A stretch of DNA of 64,000 nt. Source: Candidatus Stramentimicrobium fermentans. GTDB taxonomy: Bacteria; Atribacterota; Phoenicimicrobiia; Phoenicimicrobiales; Stramentimicrobiaceae. Positions within the stretch are counted from its first letter, which is position 1. Each line of letters begins with the position of its first letter. The stretch spans positions 1 to 64,000 of the forward strand of contig JAAYOB010000009.1 in NCBI GenBank assembly GCA_012520575.1, given 5' to 3'. Below, in pieces: positions 53,111-61,988 of the stretch. The notes under the pieces are model-generated. The model worked only from the letters and a program-made list of their open reading frames with translations. It searched no databases and was not told the DNA's origin. The translations under genes and the position numbers were made by a program.

Positions 53111-55325
53111 TATAGAAATCCCTTTCCCACGCTTTTCTTATCTCATCTATTTTTAAATCAATTAAGTCGTCAAACTGCAAACTATCCCCCTCAACTTGTC
53201 CCAATATCTCTAAAGGTGTTTTATATTTTTCAGCAATATTCTGCAACAGAACTAAATTCTCTTGGGGTAGGGAAACAACAATACGGGACTGAGATTCACC
53301 AAAAAGGAGTCCATCATTTCTGGTTTTGGCTTTTTTAGCAATTCTTATTCCTTTTTTTCCAGCCAGGCAGCATTCTGCTAATGCTATAATTAATCCGCCT
53401 TCAGCACAATCATGGGCTGAGGAGAATAATCCCAGAGTAATACCTTCACGGCAGGTATCCTGTACTGCTTTCTCTCTATTCAAATCAAGAGCGGGAGGTA
53501 TTCCCTTTTCTAATCCGTGAAGGATACTCAAATATTCACTTCCTCCCAGTTCTTCTTTATTTTCACCTATCAATACTATTAAATCACCATCATTTTTAAA
53601 TGATAATGTACATATTCGTCTAAAATCTTCTATAATTCCCACCATGCCAATAATCGGTGTAGGGTAAATTGCCACACCATTACTTTCATTGTTCAGACTG
53701 ACATTACCGCTGACCACTGGAATCCCCATCATCTCAGCAGCTTTACTGATTCCTTTAATTACCTCTTCCAGCTGCCAGAATATCTCTTCTTTCTCCGGAT
53801 TACCGAAATTGAGATTATCGGTAATGACTAAAGGACGGGCACCCTTACAGGATAAATTCCTGGCTGCCTCCGCTACTGTAATCTCACCGCCTAAAAATGG
53901 ATCTAAGTAGCAGTATCTTCCATTTCCATCAACCGTTAGAGCAAGGGCTTTGTTACTGCCCCCAATTTTGATAATCCCGGCATCATCTCCCGGGAAGAGT
54001 ATCGCCTCAGTACCGGCAGCACTCGATTGATTGAAATTACAGTAAACCCATTTTTTACTACCCAAATTGGGAGAAGATAATAATTTTAATAAAGCCTGAT
54101 TATAGTCTTGTGGCTGAGGGATATTTTCTAAATCTAATTTCTGGTTGTATTTCAGATTAGCGGGAACTTTGCCTTTATAATTTCTAAGGGGAGCCCCTTC
54201 GGCTAAAGAATTTGCCGGTACTTCTGCTACTATCTTGCCTTCCTCTTTCAAGCGCAGCAGTCCATCCGAAGTTATTCTCCCAATAGCGGTGTATTCAATT
54301 TCCCACCTATCAAATATCTCGCCTATCTCTGCTAAGTCTTCTTTATGGGCTATCAAGAGCATTCTCTCCTGGGTTTCGGAAAGCATAATTTCCCGAGGGG
54401 TTATATCTTGTTCTTTTTTGGGAACTAGAGACAGGTTTAATTCTATTCCCTTTTTCCCTTTGCTGGCTATCTCGCTGGTAGAGCTTGCCAGACCGGCTGC
54501 TCCCAGGTCCTGCATTCCCAAGACCAATCCCTTTCCCGCTATTTCCAGACAGGCTTCAATTATTCTTTTTTCCAGATGCGGATTGCCCCGAGGAATAGGA
54601 GGATGTTCAATTACTCGGTCCACTTCTGTCAATTCCTGTGAGGCAAAACTGGCACTGCCCACACCATCTTTGCCGGTTTTCTCTCCTGCCAGAATCACGA
54701 TACTGCCAATTTCTTTTGCTGAGGCAACCACAATATCTTCTTTTTTTAGCAAACCTACACACATGGCATTTACTAAAGGGTTCCTCTGATAATTCTCCAG
54801 AAAATATATTTCACCGCCCATTACCGGTACTGCGATATTGTTACCATAAAAAGCCAAACCTTTAGCTACCTCTTTGGCTAAATATTGTACCTGTGGATCT
54901 TCCCAGCTACCAAATCTCAAAGAGCCCAACAGAGCAATAGGTCTAGCCCCCATAGCCAGTACATCCCTTACTACTCCTCCTATTCCGGTGGCAGCTCCAT
55001 GGAAAGGTTCCACTGCTGAGGGATGATTATGGCTTTCAATCTTTACTACCAATGCTAACCCATCACCAATATCAATAACCCCGGCATTCTCACCCGGTCC
55101 AAATAATACCCAATCTGCCTGAGTAGGAAATAGTTTTAAGAGCGGTTTAGAGCTTTTATAACTGCAATGTTCAGACCACATAGCCGAGTAGAGCCCTAAT
55201 TCAACATCATTGGGCTTTCTCTTTAAAATCTTAATAATCTCCTGATATTCCATTTCGGTTAGATTATTCTCATCTAATATTCTCCGTAACTGTATACCGT
55301 TTTTGTCAGCATCGTTCCAACTCAT
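53103..55325 (-). CDS. purL: Phosphoribosylformylglycinamidine synthase subunit PurL (small type)
   Basis: 740 residues, the small PurL type without a glutaminase domain. Signatures are LGLYSAMWSEHCSYKSSKPLL, VVKIESHNHPSAVEPFHGAATG (active-site His), ATP sites GEKTGKDGVGSASFAS and DNLNFGNPEK, and the C-terminal SAHDCAEGGLIIALAE. Small PurL works only with PurS and the glutaminase PurQ, and neither gene is in this cluster or elsewhere in the window. AAGGAG precedes the ATG. It is the second gene of the cluster, 118 bases after purE, and overlaps purF. Confidence 0.97.
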   Translation of the reverse strand: MSWNDADKNGIQLRRILDENNLTEMEYQEIIKILKRKPNDVELGLYSAMWSEHCSYKSSKPLLKLFPTQADWVLFGPGENAGVIDIGDGLALVVKIESHNHPSAVEPFHGAATGIGGVVRDVLAMGARPIALLGSLRFGSWEDPQVQYLAKEVAKGLAFYGNNIAVPVMGGEIYFLENYQRNPLVNAMCVGLLKKEDIVVASAKEIGSIVILAGEKTGKDGVGSASFASQELTEVDRVIEHPPIPRGNPHLEKRIIEACLEIAGKGLVLGMQDLGAAGLASSTSEIASKGKKGIELNLSLVPKKEQDITPREIMLSETQERMLLIAHKEDLAEIGEIFDRWEIEYTAIGRITSDGLLRLKEEGKIVAEVPANSLAEGAPLRNYKGKVPANLKYNQKLDLENIPQPQDYNQALLKLLSSPNLGSKKWVYCNFNQSSAAGTEAILFPGDDAGIIKIGGSNKALALTVDGNGRYCYLDPFLGGEITVAEAARNLSCKGARPLVITDNLNFGNPEKEEIFWQLEEVIKGISKAAEMMGIPVVSGNVSLNNESNGVAIYPTPIIGMVGIIEDFRRICTLSFKNDGDLIVLIGENKEELGGSEYLSILHGLEKGIPPALDLNREKAVQDTCREGITLGLFSSAHDCAEGGLIIALAECCLAGKKGIRIAKKAKTRNDGLLFGESQSRIVVSLPQENLVLLQNIAEKYKTPLEILGQVEGDSLQFDDLIDLKIDEIRKAWERDFYNA

Positions 55326-55443
55326 TATGAGCTCCTTCTTTAATTAACATGTAAAATTAAAGTATTCTCTTAGTACCAATTATCTACTGTAATTAAAATT
55401 TGACCATTCTAACCATCAATTGAATGGTAAATTAATGGTTGCA

Positions 55444-55932
55444 TTAGACCTGCTCAATCCCCTGATTTATATTCAGAGCCTTAATCTTTTGCTCCATCTT
55501 CTTACTGTAAGAAGATAATCTTGCTGCTATATTACTATCTTGCAGAGCTAAGATTCTAGCTGCTAATATGGCGGCATTTGCTGCACTGTTAATACCTATG
55601 GTTGCAACCGGAACTCCTTGAGGCATCTGTACTATGGAGAGCAGGGAATCAAGTCCTTCCAGGGTCGCCGTTTTGATAGGTACACCAATAACCGGGAGCA
55701 TAGTTTTGCCCGCTATAACCCCAGGCAGATGGGCTGCGCCTCCGGCACCGGCAATAATTACTTTAAATCCCCTCTGAGGAAATTGGTTTATATACTCAAA
55801 TAGAAAATCAACCGAACGGTGTGCGGAGATTGCTCTCATTTCAAAGCTAATTTCTAATTCCTTTAGAACCTGGGAGGCTTTTTCCATAATCACCTGGTCT
55901 GAAAGACTCCCCATGATAATACTGACATCCAT
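55444..55932 (-). CDS. purE: N5-carboxyaminoimidazole ribonucleotide mutase
   Basis: 162 residues. SIIMGSLSDQVIMEKA (about 4-19) is the substrate phosphate loop, SAHRSVDFLFEYI the catalytic His region, and GAGGAAHLPGVIAGKTMLPVIGVP the conserved glycine-rich core. It converts N5-CAIR to CAIR (class I) or carboxylates AIR directly (class II); no purK is beside it, so the class is open. The frame opens at 55974, but AAGGAGGT with good spacing precedes ATG 55932. It is the first gene of the purine cluster. Confidence 0.95.
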   Translation of the reverse strand: MDVSIIMGSLSDQVIMEKASQVLKELEISFEMRAISAHRSVDFLFEYINQFPQRGFKVIIAGAGGAAHLPGVIAGKTMLPVIGVPIKTATLEGLDSLLSIVQMPQGVPVATIGINSAANAAILAARILALQDSNIAARLSSYSKKMEQKIKALNINQGIEQV

Positions 55933-56110
55933 TTCAAACCTCCTTTTGGTCTTAATTAAAAGGTGTCCTTGCATTCTTCATATTACTAAAGAAAAGCAAC
56001 TTTTGCTATTATTTATTTAGAGTAGAGGGCTCCGGAAGGAATATTTGGGCTATTCTATATAAAAAAGATATTAATTCTTCATTAATAACCAAAATAGCTT
56101 TCAGTTATTT

Positions 56111-56641
56111 TCAATAAAAAATCAGTCCGAGAACTCCACAAATTAGTATTACTAAGATGGGATGAAGTTTTTTTTCGGAAAATACTAGCAACAGGAACGC
56201 AACTAGGGCAATGGTAAAGTCAAACCATCCTTTTATTACGGCACAGCCATAGGAGTAGACCGCATAAGTGATAAGACTCGTTACCCCTACTTGAATACTG
56301 CAACTCAATCTTGAGTAATAAGGATTATTTTCAAAGCGGTCTAACACCAAGGAGCCGAAGAAGGTGAGAAGCAGCAAAGAAGGCAGGATAACTGCTATGG
56401 TAGCAAGTGTTGAGCCAATAATACCTCCCATTTTATATCCGGTGAAGGTAGCTGAATTAATAGCAATGGGACCCGGGGTCATCTGAGCAATAGCTAATAT
56501 CTCACCCATCTCTTTGATATTCAGCCAATGCCTCTTGGTTACAATCTCATATTGGATCAAGGGAATAGTAGCCATGCCGCCGCCATAGGCACCGATACCC
56601 ACTAACATAAAGCTTACCACTAAATCTGCCAAAATCTTCAT
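56111..56641 (-). CDS. Chromate transporter half (ChrA family), second subunit
   Basis: 176 residues with five or six membrane segments, one half of a full ChrA. The conserved starter GIGAYGGGMATIPLIQYEIV and MTPGPIAINSATFTGYKMGG are the family motif. It lies 34 bases after the sister half, and the pair probably forms one heterodimeric anion transporter. Despite the name the natural anion may be sulfate or another oxyanion; chromate efflux is not proven for short forms. AGGATAA before the ATG is the ribosome site. Confidence 0.9.
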   Translation of the reverse strand: MKILADLVVSFMLVGIGAYGGGMATIPLIQYEIVTKRHWLNIKEMGEILAIAQMTPGPIAINSATFTGYKMGGIIGSTLATIAVILPSLLLLTFFGSLVLDRFENNPYYSRLSCSIQVGVTSLITYAVYSYGCAVIKGWFDFTIALVAFLLLVFSEKKLHPILVILICGVLGLIFY

Positions 56642-56675
56642 TTATCCTAATCAATCTCCTACCTAAATAATAAAA

Positions 56676-57260
56676 TCAACTTTCCTGATGGGGAAAGAAA
56701 TAAAATCCGAATATGCTTACTGCTATTATCCCCCAAATGGGATGTATCTTCAGAACGCCTATTATGGTTAGTCCTAATATAAAGCCAACTACCTGCTGCC
56801 ACTTACCTAGCGACCTCTTGCCGAAACTAAGACCGGCAAAGGCTAATTGTCCGGCAACTGCAATGGCACAGCCACGCAGAAAAGCGGCAACTTTAGGATA
56901 TTTAAAAAATGGAGATAGGAACCAGACAACTAATAAAATGACTGTGAAAGAGGGCAAGATGGTCCCCAGAACTGCTGCAGCCAAACCTTGCTTGCCTGCC
57001 AGACGGCGTCCTAAGAGATAGGCAGTATTGACCGCTATGGCACCGGGAATGGCAGTTGCCAGAGAAACAAAGGAATAAAAATCACAATCATCCAGCCATT
57101 TCTGCTTATGTACAATTTCATGCCTCATGACCGGCAGCATTGCCAATCCACCGCCCAGAGTAAATAGTCCAACCCGAAAGAAAGTCCAGAAGATAGATAG
57201 TACGCTAATCTTTTCCGGTACCCTGTATTCTTTTTTAATTTCAGCCTGCTTAGTGTCCAT
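56676..57260 (-). CDS. Chromate transporter half (ChrA family), first subunit
   Basis: 194 residues, five or six membrane segments. The ChrA motif is RVGLFTLGGGLAMLPVMRHEIV (about 31-52) and ATAIPGAIAVNTAYLLGRRLAG (about 69-90). It differs from its neighbour in having a 25-residue polar N-terminus. Short paired ChrA genes encode two halves that assemble with opposite orientation. The ATG lacks a strong ribosome site, so the start is less certain. Confidence 0.9.
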   Translation of the reverse strand: MDTKQAEIKKEYRVPEKISVLSIFWTFFRVGLFTLGGGLAMLPVMRHEIVHKQKWLDDCDFYSFVSLATAIPGAIAVNTAYLLGRRLAGKQGLAAAVLGTILPSFTVILLVVWFLSPFFKYPKVAAFLRGCAIAVAGQLAFAGLSFGKRSLGKWQQVVGFILGLTIIGVLKIHPIWGIIAVSIFGFYFFPHQES

Positions 57261-57450
57261 TTTTGTTTTGTACCATATCTTATTTATTTTTAAGCTTCGT
57301 TCCTTTTCCTGTGATTGCTAATTAAAATCTAAAACTTTTTGTTTCGAATAAATAAATATAATAATGACCTTTATCTGCAATGTCTTTCTCTAAGACCAAA
57401 TCACATAAAGAAAACAACAGTTAAAATTTTAACCTTACTCCGTTCAAATT

Positions 57451-58236
57451 TCAAGAATAATTCAATTTTATATGGTTGGGCCGCTTTTCTTCTTTCTTTC
57501 GAAAAGGACAATCGAGCAAGGAGCAATAACGACAGGTGAGTTCATCCCGAAAGGAATGAACCAGGTTATACCCCATTCCCCTGATCCAGGAAAGGGATTT
57601 GGAAGGCTGCATCATATAGGAAGAATTTAAGGTAACATCTATTCTTTCCGGTCCAAGAATGGTAAATACTTTTTGTTGTTCCTTTATATCCCAATCATTG
57701 GAACCTGGTTCAAAATAGCGAGAAAACTGAAAGCCATACTGTTTGTTTTCCTCTTCCAAAAAGTGGTTAAGCCATTGGCCCGCCATTTTCACAGCAACCG
57801 TTCCGGCAGCATCTAACACCATGGCCCTGAGAGGCTGGTTTTGCTTGAATCTTTCCTTAATATATTCTTCTACTTTTGCACCAATAGTCACAACCGCAAA
57901 AAGAAGATATTGGCTATTTTGCAAAAAATTGATAACCTTTTTATTTACTGAAAACTGATAATTTTGTTCAGTGGTAATTGCGCCATCTACGGCAAGAGAC
58001 TTGACAGTTAGAAAACGATAAATTCCTTTACTTTCCAGTAATGGATAAAGCTGTTCAATTTCTTCCCTGACTATGTTTTTTAAATCCGGACGGACATCAT
58101 TATTTAATTCTATTCGATAACCCAGATATCGATATACCTCTTCCTCGGCAATCTTTATAGGTATTTCTTTTTTTATCTTTGTTTCTATCATCTCAATTAT
58201 ACTTTTCCGGTCAAGTCTGAATTCTTTTTTAAGCAA
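57451..58236 (-). CDS. Methionine synthase activation-domain protein (stand-alone)
   Basis: 261 residues resembling the C-terminal AdoMet-binding activation domain of MetH. Typical phrases are DGAITTEQNYQFSVNKKVINF, FAVVTIGAKVEEYIKERF, the RYFEPGSNDWDIKEQQKVF core and the SYMMQPSKSLSWIRGMGYN segment. A cysteine cluster CRYCSLLDCPFRKKEE closes the chain, as in stand-alone versions from anaerobes, and could hold an Fe-S cluster for cobalamin reactivation. It follows the homocysteine methyltransferase gene by 28 bases, so MetH is split here. The TTG start at 58236 has no clear ribosome site. Confidence 0.85.
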   Translation of the reverse strand: MLKKEFRLDRKSIIEMIETKIKKEIPIKIAEEEVYRYLGYRIELNNDVRPDLKNIVREEIEQLYPLLESKGIYRFLTVKSLAVDGAITTEQNYQFSVNKKVINFLQNSQYLLFAVVTIGAKVEEYIKERFKQNQPLRAMVLDAAGTVAVKMAGQWLNHFLEEENKQYGFQFSRYFEPGSNDWDIKEQQKVFTILGPERIDVTLNSSYMMQPSKSLSWIRGMGYNLVHSFRDELTCRYCSLLDCPFRKKEEKRPNHIKLNYS

Positions 58237-58264
58237 TTTATTTTAAGAAAAGGGAATGGGCTGC

Positions 58265-59185
58265 CTATGGTGTTTTTTTAACCTTTTGAACTATTGCCCT
58301 GATATGTTCCGGGGTTGTTCCGCAACAACCTCCGATGATATTTATTCCAAGCTGTATATATTTTTCTGTATATTCTGCCATCTCTTGTGGAGTAGCGGGA
58401 TATACTTCCTTGTTATTCTCCAGGTAAGGAATCCCAGCATTAGGCTTAACCAATAAAGGTGCATCAGTAATCCCTCTCATTTTTGCTACTACTTTATAGA
58501 GAACATCGGGTCCGCTGCCGCAATTAGCCCCCACTCCATCGGCTCCCTCTTGAAACAGCACTTCAATAGTTTTCTCCGGAGTTATGCCATAAATAGTTCT
58601 CAAGCTTTCATCAAAACTCATGGAGGCAAATACCGGTAAATCACTGTTTTCCTTTACCGCCTTAAGAGCTATTTTGATTTCATCTAGATTGTAAAAGGTT
58701 TCCAGCAATATAAAATCTACCTCAGTCGATGCTAAAGCATTAACCTGTTCCCGATATGCTTTTAGAACTTCTTCCTTTTTTACCGTTCCATAGGGTTCTA
58801 AAATTTCGCCGGTGGGACCGATCGATCCGGCTACAAAGAGCGGTACTATATTAATTTTTTGAAAATCCTCAATTGCTGCCTCCGCCAACTCCACTGACTT
58901 TATATTAATCTCTGACAGTCGGTCTCTTAAGCCATATTTTTGAAGTTTTAAACCATTTGCCCCAAAGGTATTGGTCAATATAATATCCGTACCGGCTTCC
59001 AGATAAGAGGTATGTATTTCTTTTACCGCATCAGGATTGATAATATTAAACATTTCCGGACATTCTCCTGCTTTTAAACCATATTGCTGGAGCATAGTCC
59101 CCATTGCTCCATCCATAACCATAGTTTTTTGTCCTAACTGATCTAAGAATGCACTTTTGAATCCCTTTTTCTCTTCCTCTATCAA
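58265..59185 (-). CDS. Homocysteine S-methyltransferase domain protein (MetH N-terminal part)
   Basis: 306 residues, a TIM barrel of the homocysteine methyltransferase family. Signatures are VMDGAMGTMLQQYG, DIILTNTFGANGLKL, the zinc ligand in GVGANCGSGPDVL (about residue 208 region) and the Cys-Cys pair GGCCGTTPEHIRAIV at the C-terminus. It covers only MetH domain one; pterin-binding and B12-binding domains are not here and must be encoded elsewhere. ATG 59206 is open, but its first codons contain the ribosome site GGGGAGGTG, so TTG 59185 (or GTG 59188) is the likely start. The activation-domain gene follows. Confidence 0.9.
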   Translation of the reverse strand: MIEEEKKGFKSAFLDQLGQKTMVMDGAMGTMLQQYGLKAGECPEMFNIINPDAVKEIHTSYLEAGTDIILTNTFGANGLKLQKYGLRDRLSEINIKSVELAEAAIEDFQKINIVPLFVAGSIGPTGEILEPYGTVKKEEVLKAYREQVNALASTEVDFILLETFYNLDEIKIALKAVKENSDLPVFASMSFDESLRTIYGITPEKTIEVLFQEGADGVGANCGSGPDVLYKVVAKMRGITDAPLLVKPNAGIPYLENNKEVYPATPQEMAEYTEKYIQLGINIIGGCCGTTPEHIRAIVQKVKKTP

Positions 59186-59284
59186 CACAGACACCTCCCC
59201 AGGCATTATTTTAAATTTTTCATATTGTTATAAAATGAATTAATTTGATATTCCCATCTTAACTATTGCACTAGATATAGAATA

Positions 59285-61006
59285 TTATTTCTTTTTCAAG
59301 CGTTCTTTAAGTTTTTTCAGAGAAAGGGTATTTAAGAGGTTTGCTTTTTCCAGCCACCCTCTTCTGGCTATTGCCAGACCATAGCGCATCTGGTCTAAGC
59401 TGGAAGTCTGGTGTGCATCGGTACCTATAGCCAGCATTACACTCTGTTCTTTGGCACTCTTGACATAAATATCATGTAAATCCATTCTCTCGGGAGATGA
59501 ATTAATCTCCAGTGCCGTTTTAGTCCGGGCAGCTATCCGGATAATTTCCTGTATATCTATATCGAATGGTTCCCGATAACCGATAATTCTACCAGTAGGA
59601 TGGGCAATAATATCCACGTAGGGATTTTCCATTGCCCTTCTATAACGTTCGGTCAGTAGCGCTCTTTTCTGTTTGAGGTTGGAATGTACTGCTGCAATGA
59701 CTATATCCAGCTTTTTTAATATATCATCGGAAATATCCAGTGAACCGTCAGATTTAATGTCAACCTCTATTCCTTTTAGAACCGTTATGCCCTCGATATC
59801 CCGGTTGATTTCATTAATTCTCTTTATCTGCTCCAGCAACTTTACTTCATCCAATCCCCCGGCAATATGCAGTGATTGAGAATGGTCGGTAACAGCAATA
59901 TATTGGTATCCTCTTTGCTTGGCTGCTGCTGCCATCTCCTTAATAGAATTTAACCCATCACTATAATCGGTATGGGTATGCAGGTCCCCTTTTATATCAT
60001 TTAATTCTACCGGTATCGGCAAGGTACTGTGCCGGGCAGCCTCAAATTCACCCATATCCTCTCTCAGTTCGGGCATAATGTAGTGTAATCCTAATATTTC
60101 ATAAATCTCATTTTCATCATCGCCGCCAATCTTCTTATCACCCTTAACCTGAAAAATTCCATACTCATTAATCTTTAAGCCTCTCTTTACCGCCATCTCC
60201 CTTAAGCGGACATTATGTGCCTGAGAGCCGGTAAAATAGAGCAGCGCAGTACCAAAGCTATCCGGAGATACTACCCTCAAATCTACTTGCATATTCTGTT
60301 TAGTTAATATTGCAGATTTGGTCAATCCTTCGGCCAACACTTCTTTTGTCTGAGGCAAATTAATAAATTTTTCCATGATTTTCTCAGGCTTCAAAGAGCT
60401 AATCAGAATATCTATATCTTTAATGGTATCCTTCCCTCGCCTCAGACTGCCGGCAATGCTAATTTGGTCTACACAAGGCAAAGATTTGAGCTCCCTTACT
60501 ATCTCCTCTGCTATCGGCAGAGCAATTCCCAGGGGGCTCCTCTGTTCTCTTCTCTTATATAACTCTATCCCTCTTAAAATATTTTCTTCTGCTTTTTTGC
60601 CCATGCCGTACAGACTTTGCAGCTGATGGGCAAGTGCTGCTTTCTCCAGTTTTTCTACACTATCAATACCCAATTCCTCATAAAACAGCTTTGCCTTACG
60701 AGGTCCTATATCAGGGATATTGAGCAATTCTAACACTCCTGCAGGAATCTTCTCTTTTAGTTTTTCATAGTATTCTAATCTTCCTGTTTCTATCAATTCT
60801 CCAATTTTTTGAGCAATGGCAGTGCCAACTCCCGGAATTTCATTCAGTCTTCCCGATTTATAAAGCGTTTCTGCCTCCATAGGCATATTTTCCAAGGTGT
60901 CGGCTACTCGTTCATAAGCCCTTATCTTGAAAACATTATCATTTTGTATCTTTAATATTTTGGTAATATTACCAAAAATATATGCTAATTCAGCATTTTT
61001 AACCAT
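59285..61006 (-). CDS. polX: DNA polymerase/3'-5' exonuclease PolX
   Basis: 573 residues, the normal bacterial length. Helix-hairpin-helix segments LNEIPGVGTAIAQKIGELI and LLNIPDIGPRKAKLFYEELG bind DNA; the polymerase catalytic aspartates are in IAGSLRRGKDTIKDIDILI. The C-terminal PHP domain (about 330-570) has the metal motifs GDLHTHTDYSDG, AVTDHSQSL, EVDIKSDGSLD, HSNL and IGTDAHQ. The enzyme fills gaps in base-excision repair and proofreads through its PHP nuclease. The base-excision uracil glycosylase gene is divergent from it, 306 bases away. Confidence 0.95.
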   Translation of the reverse strand: MVKNAELAYIFGNITKILKIQNDNVFKIRAYERVADTLENMPMEAETLYKSGRLNEIPGVGTAIAQKIGELIETGRLEYYEKLKEKIPAGVLELLNIPDIGPRKAKLFYEELGIDSVEKLEKAALAHQLQSLYGMGKKAEENILRGIELYKRREQRSPLGIALPIAEEIVRELKSLPCVDQISIAGSLRRGKDTIKDIDILISSLKPEKIMEKFINLPQTKEVLAEGLTKSAILTKQNMQVDLRVVSPDSFGTALLYFTGSQAHNVRLREMAVKRGLKINEYGIFQVKGDKKIGGDDENEIYEILGLHYIMPELREDMGEFEAARHSTLPIPVELNDIKGDLHTHTDYSDGLNSIKEMAAAAKQRGYQYIAVTDHSQSLHIAGGLDEVKLLEQIKRINEINRDIEGITVLKGIEVDIKSDGSLDISDDILKKLDIVIAAVHSNLKQKRALLTERYRRAMENPYVDIIAHPTGRIIGYREPFDIDIQEIIRIAARTKTALEINSSPERMDLHDIYVKSAKEQSVMLAIGTDAHQTSSLDQMRYGLAIARRGWLEKANLLNTLSLKKLKERLKKK

Positions 61007-61312
61007 GGCTTATCTCTTCGAATTAATTCTAATTCCAATTTTTGTTTTTATTATCATACCATAAAAGGAATAAAATATTTCAATTTCTCCCCAAAGGTCT
61101 CAGTCTGCTTGTCTATAGCAAGTGAGCGTGTTAAAATATAACATTAGGGTATATCTAAGCGATAATATCAAATGCCTTTTAATACTCTTGCCTTTATAAA
61201 CAAGTAATAAGCTGAACTAATTGTTTTTAAATCTGACTAGATTTTTAAAATGGTTTTTTAGCCTAAAATATATATAAATTATTCTCATTACAGATTTTCT
61301 CGAGGTTTCCCA
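61007..61312. other. Divergent promoter region between polX and the uracil glycosylase gene
   Basis: No gene. A plus-strand promoter candidate lies at 61109-61137; no clear polX promoter was found. Confidence 0.45.
61109..61137 (+). promoter_or_regulatory. Candidate promoter of uracil-DNA glycosylase gene
   Basis: TTGTCT (61109-61114), 17-base spacer, TAAAAT (61132-61137) with an upstream TG. The leader would be about 170 bases. Confidence 0.45.
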
Positions 61313-61927
61313 ATGGATGAAATAACCATTTCGTTAACCATGGATGAACTTGCCAGTACAATTAAAGATTGCCAGAAATGTGAATTGTACAATACGAGAA
61401 CTAAGTCGGTGCCGGGGGAAGGCAGCTACAGCAGCCCGGTCATGTTTGTTGGAGAGGCGCCCGGCAGAGATGAAGACTTACAGGGTAGACCATTTGTGGG
61501 CAGGGCGGGACAGTTACTTAGCAAGATATTGCAGTCAGTTGATATTAAGAGAGAGGATATATTCATCACTAATATTGTGAAATGCAGACCACCGGATAAT
61601 AGAGACCCTAAGGAAGAAGAGATGGAAACGTGTCTACCTTATTTGGAGAGTCAAATTGCCCTTATCAATCCCAGAATTATTGTTACTCTGGGCAGTGTAC
61701 CCACTAAATATCTGCTCAATCGAGAAGAGTCTATCACCAGGATCAGGGGACAATGGCTCCTATGGACCGGGGGAATCAAAATTTTCCCTATGTTTCACCC
61801 CAGTTATCTTTTGAGATATAATCAAGCCACACCGGGCAGCCCTAAAGTACTGACCTGGCGGGATATTAAGGAACTGAAAAGAGAGTTGGATTCTTTAAAA
61901 GAAAACAGGGAAAACAGTAAGTATTAA
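61313..61927 (+). CDS. Family 4 uracil-DNA glycosylase (Fe-S)
   Basis: 204 residues. The Fe-S ligands are C20, C23, C91 and C107 with the spacing of family 4. Motif one is GEAPGRDEDLQGRPFVGRAG (about 47-66) and motif three is MFHPSYLLR (about 160-168). It removes uracil from DNA and fits the neighbouring PolX in base-excision repair. GAGGTTT before ATG 61313 is the ribosome site. A Nif3-like gene follows after 61 bases. Confidence 0.94.
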   Translation: MDEITISLTMDELASTIKDCQKCELYNTRTKSVPGEGSYSSPVMFVGEAPGRDEDLQGRPFVGRAGQLLSKILQSVDIKREDIFITNIVKCRPPDNRDPKEEEMETCLPYLESQIALINPRIIVTLGSVPTKYLLNREESITRIRGQWLLWTGGIKIFPMFHPSYLLRYNQATPGSPKVLTWRDIKELKRELDSLKENRENSKY

Positions 61928-61988
61928 AGTATTAAATAATTTTAAAATTGAGTAAATTATAATTTGCTGGAATAAGGCAGGTATTCAA

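Noticed and set aside
55933-56110. Purine riboswitch upstream of purE
   Set aside because: No conserved three-stem core (such as the paired loop motifs of purine aptamers) could be recognised; a covariance search would settle it.
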